Assembly (NCBI GenBank): GCA_028583415.1
Contig: CM053272.1
Location: forward strand, 76,735,439-76,799,438
From: Protea cynaroides
Lineage: Eukaryota > Streptophyta > Magnoliopsida > Proteales > Proteaceae
Length of the DNA: 64,000 nt
Direction: 5' to 3'
Of the stretch, positions 54,613 through 64,000 are shown in pieces. Every line of letters starts with the position of its first letter. Within the stretch, counting starts at the first letter, position 1. Position numbers and translations under genes: made by a program. The notes under the pieces are model-generated. The model saw nothing but the letters and a program-made list of their open reading frames with translations, was not told the DNA's origin and ran no database searches.

Positions 54613-56175
54613 AGAAAAAAGGAAAGAGAGAGGAATAAAAGAAAAAAAAAGAAAAGAAAAAAGGGGGAAAAATATTCCCTTTCACGTTTTCTAGAAAGAA
54701 AACGTGAAAGAGAGAGAGGAGAAAGAAAGAAAGAAAAAAAGGAAGGAAAGAAAAAGGAAAAAAAAATATTTTTTAGAAAAAAGGATCTTCTAGAAAATGA
54801 GTGAAAAATTATAAATAGGCAAGAGGAGGATCCTTTTTTCCAGAAGAGAGAGAGGGGAACGTGGGTGAGAGAGAGAAACATGAGTGAGAGAGAGAAAACG
54901 TGAAAGAGGGAGAAAGAAAGAGAGAGAAAAGAGAAAAGAAAGAAAGGAGAAGAAGAAAAGAGAGAAAGAGAAGAGAGAAAGAAGCAGAAGAAAGGAGAAG
55001 GAGGATTCACATTCAAAGGGGGTTGATACAACCTACAATCACCCTTCATCAATGGTTTCACTCAATTTGAGCCCAAGGTTAGTACTCTAAACAAATTTAG
55101 AGGTCGTTATAATGCCCGAATGCCAATTTTGCTTGAAAAAGGCTAATTTTCATGAAATCTCAATCATGAATGCTCTATTACATGCTTGTTAATGTTAGGA
55201 TGCCTATGTCTAACATTTTTCATGAATGATAATTTATCTAAGCTATTCAATGATGAATTTTTGATTGATATACAATGATGTTTGATGTTTTTTGTAAATT
55301 TCATAAAGTGATTTTCTGATCTGAAAATTTCAGATTTAGGGTTCAAACTTAGGACGTACATCATATGTATTTTTTCTAATATTTTGAAGCCCAAAATTTT
55401 ATGGGAGTCTCTCTGATATGATAGAAGACTACCCTAAAAATTTCGTTCCATTTGGAATTGGGTAAATATATCAAAAAATTTATCTTTGACATTGCTATTT
55501 TTCTCGGATGTAATGCAATCCTCCATCGGAAAGTCTCTAGGCAAAGACCTTATGGCCATAATCAGAAAATCCACTTAACATGAACTTTTAGACATGAAAG
55601 TCTTCTAAAAAATGGCACTGGTTTCATATTTATTCCATTTTTCGTTGAATTGATATCAATTTTTAAGTGCATAGTGCTTTGATTTCAGATCTGTCATGAT
55701 GTGCTGATTTGCGTGATTGAAAAGAGTCATTTTTCACAAAGAAAATATACTATTTTAACTTGTTTTTCTTAATGAAATTTTAGATCAGACAGTTATCTAC
55801 ATATATATATGTCTGTATTTAATTTTCATTAAGAATACAATTTTATTTGGAATTTATGGTGCAACTGGTCAAAAATATGGAACAGACCTGACCAGTGTAT
55901 TTGCCTGTACTTGGGGAATATTTTCGACCTGCCTATGGTCTCTTTTAGGATTAGCTTCCTTGAGACAAAATGTTGGCCTCTGAGTCTTCTTTCCAGGGAT
56001 ATCTTTTAAGAATTTTTTGAGTAAGTACAGTGCCTTATGTGCCCATTTTGGTCCAGCCTGACAAAGCTGTCATCTTGCTACGTGTTCCATCATGTTTTGA
56101 TTGATTCTCATATGCTTTGGTTGTTTCTCACATGCCATATTTGATGCTATGCTATGTTCGGATGCTCGTATGCAT

Positions 56176-56290
56176 ACACTACTATAATTGGAATGGTCAC
56201 ACTGCCATAATTGGAATGGTCACACTGCCATAATTGGAATGATCACACTGCCATAATTGAAATAATCACATTGCCATGATTGGAATGCTA
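56176..56290 (+). repeat. 23-bp tandem repeat, about 5 units
   Basis: Units of CACTGCCATAATTGGAATGG, mostly identical, then breaking down into looser GCTACACTTGC / GCCATATTTG variants to about 56500. Confidence 0.85.
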
Positions 56291-56685
56291 CACATGCTTA
56301 TTGCCATATTTGTCTGCTACACTTGCTCACATGCTATATTGGATGATTACTGCCATGTTTGGATGCACACTTACCATGTTTGTATTGATTCACATGCTCA
56401 CTTGCCATCTTTGATTGATTTGTTGCTAAATTTGAATATATTTCCAACATGCTATATTTGGATGCTTACACTGCTATATTTAAGCTCACATTGCTATGTT
56501 AGATTGTTTACATTGTACAAAAACTAGGGCAAGATACACCCTAAAATGGAAATAATTGAACCATTAGGGTAAAAAACCCTAAAAATGGAAAAATAGCAAT
56601 TAGGGTAGAAAACCCTAAAAAATGAAAATCACAATGAAAAGGGATAGGAAACCCTAAAAACCTAAAAATGGAAACAATAAAAATA

Positions 56686-56985
56686 GTAGGAATTTAGGTC
56701 TCATCCCTAGATCCTATTCACAAAAAATGGAAAGAATTTGGTACACATCCCAAATAAAAATGGTAGGAATTTAGGTCTCATCCCTAGATCCTATTGACAA
56801 AATTAGAAATAATTTGGTACACATCCCAATTAAAAATGGTAGGAATTTAGGTCTCATCCCTAGATCCTATTAACAAAAATAGAAAGAATTTGGTACACAT
56901 CCCAAATAAAAATGGTAGGAATTTAGGTCTCATCCCTAGATCCTATTGACAAAAATTGGAAGGATTTGGTACACATTCCAAATCC
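56686..56985 (+). repeat. 76-bp tandem repeat, 4 units
   Basis: Units start GTAGGAATTTAGGTCTCATC at 56686, 56763, 56839 and 56915 and include TTTGGTACACATCCCA. Just before (56540-56665) AACCCTAAAA occurs several times. Confidence 0.9.
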
Positions 56986-57631
56986 GACTCACAAATTTTC
57001 GAACTACGTCGTACCTGATTTCTAGGGCAAACCCTAGAATACGTAGGCAATTTGGGAATCCCAAATACGGTACAAAGCCACCCATCAACCATACATCCAG
57101 CATAAACTTCAACTTGAACAAAAAACTCTAATTGAAGCACATGCATAAATCACTTCCATAATCTTTAATCACAAAACCAATTTTCGAACTACGTTTTTGG
57201 ACTTGATTTCCAAGATTGGAATACGTAGGCAGTTTGAGATGTCTTACACATCTCAGATTCAGTCCAAGACCGAACCATCTTTGGTCCGGTTCACTGTATA
57301 ATATTGTACATTACATTTGCTTGTTTATTTACTTTAAAACATGATTGGCTGAACCCTAGGTTAGAACAACTTAGCAACTTGGTTTAGGACATCCCCCATT
57401 GAACCCTAGTCATCTAGTTGACCAAGCACAGTCAAAATTAGAATTTAAGGAAAGTTTAGGAGGCCGATATTGATCGGGCGGTTTGGGTGCCTAACACCTT
57501 CCCATAACCGTACCCTGAATACTTACCCGATCTCTTGCAGACCAAAGAACTGATACATTGGGTGACGAGTCAATAAAAGTCTTACCTTAGGGTGAGGCTA
57601 CATTTTTAGAGGTCCTAGACCTTAATCTAGG

Positions 57632-57641
57632 TGGCGACTCC
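57632..57641 (+). other. Primer-binding site, TGGCGACTCC
   Basis: TGGCGACTCC is the start of the PBS used by many Ogre/Tat-type elements (tRNA-Arg type, from memory). The following bases (AACAGATTC) do not extend the match, so the site is decayed or my assignment is imperfect. Confidence 0.45.
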
Positions 57642-58267
57642 AACAGATTCAATCGATCTTCATCGATACAGGATACACATGTCCATCCCGAGGAGGATCA
57701 CGTCGATTTTCCATTGCCCTCACAGAAACATCATGTTTCAACTCAGTCTACAATTTCCAACTTATTGCAAATGAACCAAATGATTAAACATTCAACATAA
57801 TCGAAACAGACTAAAAAATGGTCATGTGGTACATCATTGACCGCATCTCTATTTGGGTGAGGGGCGTGTGGTACGTGATTGACCTCATGTCACCATCTCA
57901 ATTTAAATTAAAAAGGGCACGACTCTTTTCTGATTTTTCCCATTTTTCTCCAAAATTGAATTTTGAGATTTTCTTGTTTGATTATTTCACCAATCCCATG
58001 AGCACTTTAAATCACTTCCTAGGATCTGTAATGAGGTTTAAAACGTTTTGGAACCTCTTTTGAATCACTTTAATACATGAGTGTCTCCATTTCGGCTATT
58101 TCCTAAAACTGAGTTCTGTTAACTGAGATAGGTTTCAGTCCATTAAATTATCGTTACGATCTCTTGTCATGTACAGTGGTTGGGTGATAACAATTCTTCA
58201 TTTTCTAATCAATCATTCCTACTTTTCTCGTGTAGGTCTCCATTGTCTAAACTTTTCACTTAATTAC

Positions 58268-59531
58268 ATGGCTGCCAGAGATATCATTGGCTCTTCAGGG
58301 GCTGAGTTTTCCGCTACCGGGGCAGACAGATAGCAGGGCCATCCACCTTCAGCCTATGATCCCTTTCATTTCAGATCAACAGAGGCTGCTGCAGCTTGGC
58401 CAGCATTTGAGGATAGATCAGTAGAGCCTAGAGGGTTCGTCATTGTGGATGAACTGAACAGGTTCAATGTTTGGCAAGCATTTACTGAGGTGGGTTGGCT
58501 GTGGGCTATCAACTTTTACTTACCCACAAGTGTAAACATGGTGCGGCACTTTTACTGCAACTTACAAGTGGATCGGGGTATGGAGGACGATGCAGATGGT
58601 TCTACCTTGCAGATTTCTAGTTGGGTTAAAGGCCGTCTAGTTGTCATTACCATTGATAGTTTGGCATGGAGTTTGGGCATCTCTGTTGAGGGAGAGAGGG
58701 TTTATGTAGAGCCCAAATTCCCTATGGTTAGTGAGTGAGAGTTGGTAGAGATCCAAGAGCGGATGATGTTGAGTCTGGATTTACGTGTGAGCCACTATTG
58801 CCCCTTTCCTAGGATATACAGTCACATCAAGCAACATAACTTGGTGCCTAGAAGCTGACACAGGCATGCAATAGTACATTTCTATGAGTTTGTGGCTAAC
58901 GGCATCACTATCCGGTACCAGAATTGCCTTATTTACTTGATCATAAGGACTAGGATACATATAGCTTTGTACATATGGATGGATAGTCTTCCATACGGTC
59001 GGTTGCTTACCCAGTTGTTCTTTAACATAGGGGTTCAACCTTTCTTTGGAGATTGATGAGGAGACTAGGGTGTACATAGATTTTGGTTGGGACACACTAC
59101 ACAAGATCAGGCTTCATGATGTTGTGCTTAGTGATGAGGAGCTAGAGCAACATCCATGACCTGGTCCTATTCGTAGACGTCAGCCTACCAGGAGGGCTCA
59201 GCATAGGATGGTCATATCTTCCTCCTCTTCCAATGATGACCCAGCAGTACCTAGTGGCAATAGAGGTGCTTCTCCTATGGGAGTGGATTCTGATGAGGAT
59301 GTTCCATCTAGACCTGTAGTAGAGGATCTGGCCACATCCTCTGATGAGCAGGAGAGTTCATTACATGATGTTGGTGGTGATGAGGTACCAGTAGCGATGG
59401 CTCCTCAAAGTATAGTTGTCAAGATGACAAAGTTACGAGAGTTGTTGGGTGATGTTTGCTCCTTGGTGACTACTTTGGATGACCAGTGACGGGCACATCA
59501 GACCAGTTTAGCTGTGCACAAGCGGTGTATG
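58268..59531 (+). pseudogene. ORF1-like gene of the Tat/Ogre-like element, sense (broken, cut)
   Basis: Starts MAARDIIGSSGAEF. Residues FHFRSTEA, VRHFYCNLQVDRG, ISSWVKGRLVVI, IYSHIKQHNLVPRS and SLPYGRLLTQLF align in order with the antisense gene of F-I, so both have the same domain. Stops: TAG 58331-58333, TGA 58736-58738, TGA 58856-58858; a frameshift lies near 59045. The last part (VLSDEELEQHP, then a Ser/Asp-rich tail at 59208-59489) matches the C-terminal linker. The F-I LTR at 59532 cuts off the rest of the element. Confidence 0.7.
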
Positions 59532-59908
59532 TGTAAGACCTGTAACAAGCTAACCCGGTCTTACCACCTTGAACCAGGTCTACCCATCATGGTCGAACCA
59601 AATGGATCACGTGCGTGAAGGAGATCACGATCCCAGGTATTAAACTGACCCAAAAACACTCAAAATAAGGGGAGGGTCGCATACCCAGCAAGGGAGGGTC
59701 GAACCCCCCCAGTATAAAAGTTAGACCCCCAGTTTTACATGGGGGGTCGGACACTTTAAGGACCAGGGGTCAACGGGATCTCCGACCCCACCTATCGAAC
59801 CCCCAGTAGTCGGTAAAAATAGTTCAAACCGAAAATTAGGAAAACCTTCCTAATTTCAATGGGATTCCTACCTAATCTCAATGGGACTTATTTTAGGAGT
59901 TTCTACTC

Positions 59909-59917
59909 TATAAATAG
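59909..59917 (+). promoter_or_regulatory. LTR TATA box (canonical)
   Basis: TATAAATAG at the position where copy 1 has TATTTAAG. Confidence 0.75.
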
Positions 59918-61419
59918 GACCTCCCTAAGCCTCTTTCACTCCTTTTACAACCCTAATTGGATTGAGAGAAAGAGAAGAGAAGGAAGAGAAGGAGAAGAGA
60001 AGGAAAGTGGAGAAGAAGACCAAGGAGAAGGGATTCAGAGGAAGAAGCATACTTCTCAGGTATGGATACTATCTCCATGAATTTCTTTAGACCTTAGAAT
60101 AGATAATGAAGAGGGGATTATCTAGGAGGAACCCAAATCATCCACCCATGGTTAGGTTTTCATGAAAAACCATGGGGGAAATCATGAAAGCCATATAGGT
60201 GAATAAACCATGGTTCTAGGCCATAGATCATGTATGGAATGGACTGTAGGAGCAAGCCATAGGACCCCAAACACGAATAATGGACTGAAGGAAGAAAAAT
60301 TGACAAAACCCATAGGGGGTCGCATGGGGGTCGATGGCCAATCGACCCTACCAGACCCTGAGCATCGACCCCCAGTGTTCGGGAAGTCCAGAATAGGGGT
60401 GGTCGCACCCAGGGTCGATCAAGACTCCGACCCTAGCATTGACCCCCAGTTAGCAGCATGCTTTTTAAAGTCCGAATTAATTCTAATTAAATTCTATCGA
60501 CTTGGTTAGGTTTTCTAGAGATATAATATCGATATATTGTTGATTCTTAAAGCTTGAAAGAGGACTTACGATCAAGTAAAGGTGAGGAAACAAGATCTAA
60601 ACTAATTGGTTAATAACAAACTATTTTTAATTCTTGAGTCCAATGCTATGCTTGATTCTATGCGAATATGCTTGTAATGTGCATTCAACATGTCATCCAA
60701 TATTTATATTTATTGTTCATGCATATTTACTTTATTGTTTATAACATGATGATGATGATGATGATGATTATAGGAATAGGCATGTAAATGTATGTGTGTG
60801 GTTGGTGTACTTCATGCGAGCGAGTATCAGGGGGGGTGTCATAGGCCAGGCCTCAGCACTGTAGCTCTATCTCTAACTCAAGTCTTGTGCATTAGCATCG
60901 TCGTATCGCCATTACTTTAGCAGAACTATTACGTCGTAGAGTATCAGGGGAGGTGGTCTCGATCCTTGTAGTCTCTGACTCTACCGGGGGGCCTTAGCTG
61001 TATCTCTATGGGTGTTCTGAGGGATGCTGGGGTGAGGTCTTGGATACACTGTTTGGCATTAGGATTGGTTAGTTGCGAGCCCAGTTTGCAAGCCCTCGCC
61101 AGCAGGGGCTTACGTGTTGGTATGGCACTGTACAACAATAAACGTTAACCTTTGTTGTACAATGTTCATGGTAGGGTGGATGGGGACGACAATAAACGTT
61201 AACCTTTGGGCGGACTTCCACACCTTGTGTATAGAGGAGGGGTCAATAAACGTTAATCTTTGACCACCGAACCTTTCTATTGCACATTGCAAACTTTAAA
61301 CCAGACCAAAGATTTGAATTGAATGCATGCATATGTATTGTTGCATTGTTTTGTTTGCTCACTGAGCCATGATGTGTGCTCACCCTCTCAACGTCGAATC
61401 TTTTTAGTTGATGATGCAG

Positions 61420-61541
61420 GTTCTACCGTCGAAGATTATGTCAACGCTCCAGTGTACAGGCACATGGCGGCGATGGAAGTTGAAGACGAAGTGGATACGC
61501 ATGACTCCTCTTGCGAGTGCAACTCATGCGTATTCGATTAG
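61420..61541 (+). CDS. Conserved LTR mini-ORF, F-I copy 3
   Basis: STVEDYVNAPVYRHMAAME, then acidic VEDEVDTHDSSCECNSCVFD and a TAG at 61539-61541. It is open throughout, unlike all other ORFs of this element, and intermediate between the F-I and F-II versions (VNAP as in F-II, CECNSC as in F-I). Confidence 0.5.
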
Positions 61542-61826
61542 ATTTTATTTTTATTATTTGGATTTAGTAAAGATATGTAATTGATATTTATTTATGTCTT
61601 AGTTGATACAGAATAATTTGCTACTTAAATATGATTATCACATCTAGATTTCTCAGTTCATTTTACTATAAGACTTCCGCTATTGTGTATTTACTCTGAT
61701 TATGAATGTGGATGTATGAGGTTTAGATAAAACGGATATAGCCTATTCGAGATCCTAGTTGAACCGTTGGTTTGCTAGCGGTTCATCACACCATTCTGAA
61801 TAGAGGGGAATTGGGGTGTCACAACT

Positions 61827-61838
61827 TGGTATCAGAGC
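61827..61838 (+). other. Primer-binding site, initiator-Met tRNA type, copy 3
   Basis: TGGTATCAGAGC, identical to the site at 26322. Confidence 0.85.
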
Positions 61839-62103
61839 ATCTCAGGCATTGTCCGCTAAACTAGCATACCTTCACGACGAATTGTGAACTGAGATAGAAA
61901 AAAAATAAAAACTACAATATTAACACAATATAAGCACAAGTGATGTTTGAGACCAAACTTAAAAAGAAAATAATGCATCTATTAAAGGGAGAACAATTTT
62001 AAATACAATGAGAGAGAAACAAACGTATATAAATAGCTAAAGCAGAGTACAGTCCACAACCCGAATAGTTACTCTGTAGTACAAAGAAAGAAAATAAATA
62101 CAA

Positions 62104-63489
62104 TCATGAAGCTGGAGGTGAAGGAGGAGGCGGTGCCGGTGCCTCATGGTCTCTGTCATAATCCTCAGCGTAGACTCTAGTCAACCAAGCTACCTGAGTC
62201 TGAGTCGTCTGAAGACTAGCTGTGAGACCAGCCAACCGCTGATCAGTCACGCGCTGAGCACCCAAAAGCTCCTCCATACGCATATCTGACCGGCGTTGAG
62301 CATCTATGAGCTCTCCAATCCTCATGTCTGATATGTGCTGGGTGTCTAGTAGCTCATCCACTCTCACACGATGAGCGTCTAGTAACTCCCCCATCCTCAG
62401 ATCAGATCTGCGCTGAGCCTCTCTGATCTCATCCAATATCCCCATCATATCAGAAGGTGGGTGTGAAGGACCAGCCGCATGAGGACCAGCCACATAAGAA
62501 GTACTAGCTCCAGTAGCATGTGTAGGTGAAGGAGGTGGTATGGAGTCCACATCCATGTACAGACGGTCATCATCACCAGCAGGCTCCCCATGAACTCCAG
62601 CAGCTGCTGCTGCTGCCTCAGCATCAGCCATCTCTACGCTAGCGCGAGGGCGCACCATCGCGTTCCTCTCCTCATCACTGACCTGGGCATCCTGCATGCC
62701 CATCTTACAAATAGCCTCCCAATCCAGAGGCGGTGAGAAGGATTTCTCCTGAATCTTCTCATCCAATAAGTCAACCCCCAGGCGGGTAAGCAATGTAGTA
62801 ATCATGCATCCGTAAGGAAGGTTGCCTGTGCAACTGGGCAACGTGGCATTGATCATGGTACGCATGATGATTTATGGAAGGCAGACAGGCTGCCTAGTGC
62901 ATATACAGTATAGGAGATACTGGGTCAGCTGGGAGACCCTCTCATAATGACCACTTTGCGGTATCAGGTTATGCTGAATGATCTTGCAGTATACCCGTGG
63001 ATCAGAACGCAGATAACATGCCCTCATCTGCCAGCGATCAGGTCGAATGAGCTGACTATCGATCTCAGACCTCATCTATAGAGAGAAGAACTGGGGCTCT
63101 CCAGGAGCACAGAAAACCATGGGGCCAGCATAGGAAATGCCTAGTAGGTCGGCCAGCTGTCGATAATCAAATGAGATGTCAACTCCCTTGACGTAGCTCG
63201 TGATGCGCAGCTCATCACCCCTCTCCATATCATTGTAATCCCCCACCACCTGGAGGTTACAATAGAACTGGCGTACCAAGTCAGGGCAGGTACATACGTC
63301 ATAAGTGATTATAGGGAGCCATCCCATATCACCAAATGCTCTCTCCACATTGAACAAGGCTAACTCAGCCAAGTTCACCTTGCGACCTCCCTCTACCTTC
63401 TTGCGAGCGTAGTGGGCATACTGTGCCTCGGCTTCATTGGAACGGAAATGAAGATGGTCGCGAACTCTGGGTACCTTGGTACGAACCAT
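62104..63489 (-). pseudogene. Antisense extra gene of F-I, copy 3 (two stops)
   Basis: MVRTKVPRVRDH starts at 63489. In-frame stops follow FFSL (63078-63076) and VCLP (about 62871-62869); the frame is otherwise open to the final stop at 62106-62104 after PSPPAS. Four or five coiled-coil units (SDLRMGELLDAH, SDMRIGELIDAQ, SDMRMEELLGAQ) occupy about 62430-62230, more than in copies 1 and 2. Confidence 0.8.
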
Positions 63490-63494
63490 AGTAT

Positions 63495-63935
63495 CTACAA
63501 ATAAGAAAGAAAAACAAATATGGGTTAGTAGAGAGTAAAAATCTGAAATTTTGACATAATAACGATGTAAATTGGATAAAAGCCTCACTTTTCACCCATA
63601 CACTTGGGCATGAGGACTTACATAGATCCTAAACTAACTTGTGAGACTTAAACAGGCGGAAATTGCAACTAATTAGATTAAATTTCAAGAAATTTTGAGA
63701 AATTCAAAATTTCACCAAAATTAGGGCAAAAAGTGAAAATTTTGAGTTTCTCGATAACCAACCGATGAAACTCGAATATTTTTTAGGGCTTTCGTCCATT
63801 GACTCACCAACAACAAAAGCCCCCAATAAAAATCAAAATTTTACGGCTGAAAAAAGTTTAATTTTAAGAAAACAAGATATACGGGTGAAAACCTAGAAAA
63901 GAAAACCTAAAAACAAGTAAAGGTAAGATACATAC
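63495..63935 (-). other. 5'UTR intron of the antisense gene, copy 3, 441 bp
   Basis: Minus-strand donor CTACTA|GTATGT (intron starts 63935) and acceptor TTATTTGTAG|ATACTATGG (ends 63495); the upstream exon base is changed but GT and AG are kept. Confidence 0.6.
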
Positions 63936-64000
63936 TAGTAGGGAAGGTGTCGACGTCCAAACAAGGAACCCAAATGACCAATGTAGCAGAGTTGGCACTG

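Larger units (their letters stand above)
53386..57631 (+). repeat. Tat/Ogre-like LTR, about 4.2 kb
   Basis: Starts TGTAAGCACCCC. It contains paired CGAACTACG ... AATACGTAGGCA phrases (about 56997-57060 and 57183-57240), which I associate with Tat-lineage LTRs, and ends between 57602 and 57631 before a TGGCGACTCC PBS. Internally it holds (TA)n, an 81-bp tandem repeat in a purine-rich tract, and 23-bp and 76-bp tandem repeats. The exact 3' end is uncertain: the last clear CA is 29 bases before the PBS. No gene is seen; long ORFs on either strand are products of the biased composition. Confidence 0.55.
59532..61823 (+). repeat. F-I-related 5' LTR, divergent subfamily
   Basis: TGTAAGACC ... GGGGTGTCACA, 2292 bp. 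The motif is GGGGGTCG / CGACCCCC rather than GAGGGTCG, in clusters at 59673-59815 and 60308-60455. Three AACGTTAACC motifs (61136-61154, 61190-61208, 61244-61262). Donor AAAG|GTGAGG (GT at 60582) and acceptor GATGATGCAG (ending 61419). Confidence 0.9.
59532..64000 (+). mobile_element. F-I element, copy 3, 5' part (window ends before gag)
   Basis: LTR 59532-61823, PBS and antisense gene in the same order as copy 1. It is inserted in the Tat/Ogre-like element; the base pairs before it (GTATG) are the candidate target duplication for the unseen right end. Confidence 0.9.

Noticed and set aside
54236..55061. Minus-strand ORFs rich in Phe, Ser and Leu
   Set aside because: They are translations of the purine-rich tandem repeat; the composition alone keeps the frame open.
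56176..56290. Regular direct repeats as a CRISPR array
   Set aside because: Units are contiguous 23-bp tandem copies without spacers, in plant LTR sequence.

Overview
The window is plant nuclear DNA made almost entirely of nested, mostly decayed LTR retrotransposons of the Ty3/Gypsy superfamily. I see no host gene, no tRNA or rRNA gene, and nothing bacterial. Evidence for a plant: Athila-type elements primed by tRNA-Asp, Tekay/Del-type chromoviruses with a chromodomain after the integrase and an initiator-Met PBS (TGGTATCAGAGC), a Tat/Ogre-like LTR, and GT-AG introns of plant size. Nearly every coding region has stops or frameshifts, many of them simple C-to-T type changes, as expected in silenced, repeat-rich chromatin. 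The species cannot be told from the sequence.

Layout. 1-9777 (+): an Athila-like pair in the order LTR end / internal / LTR / internal; the second copy is cut off at 9777. 9773-14707 (-): a Tekay-like element of family II (F-II). 14708-17072 (+): an F-II LTR. 17073-21211 (-): remnants of at least three other Tekay-like LTRs and one pol tail. 21212-22470 (+): a truncated F-II LTR. 22471-42006 (-): a family I (F-I) Tekay-like element, split by a complete 11.9-kb F-I element at 24018-35924 (+) with a 5-bp target-site duplication. 42007-42671: a solo-LTR-like segment of another family. 42672-45758 (+): tail and LTR of an F-II element. 45759-53288 (-): a family III (F-III) Tekay-like element. 53386-59531 (+): a very long Tat/Ogre-like LTR followed by an ORF1-like gene. 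59532-64000 (+): the 5' part of a further F-I element.

Most notable. (1) In F-I, F-II and F-III a 70-89 bp phase-1 intron lies exactly between gag and protease. Unspliced RNA ends Gag at once; spliced RNA joins Gag to Pol in frame. (2) Every Tekay-like LTR has two clusters of a short motif around a GTCG core, one before and one after the TATA box. The flanking letters differ by family but agree within an element, and F-I repeats its own version between gag and an antisense gene. (3) The LTRs share a small exon-like ORF after a conserved splice acceptor; in four LTR groups it is acidic and in three of these ends in C-x4-C plus an aromatic residue. (4) F-I carries an antisense gene with a conserved 442-bp 5'UTR intron; a homologue lies in sense in the Tat/Ogre-like element.

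How the parts would work together (inference): the LTR promoter drives a leader with its own intron, gag-pol is controlled by the gag-protease intron, and the antisense gene starts from the region holding the internal motif cluster, so its product could act on LTR and internal clusters alike. All copies here look defective, so an intact relative elsewhere would be needed for activity.
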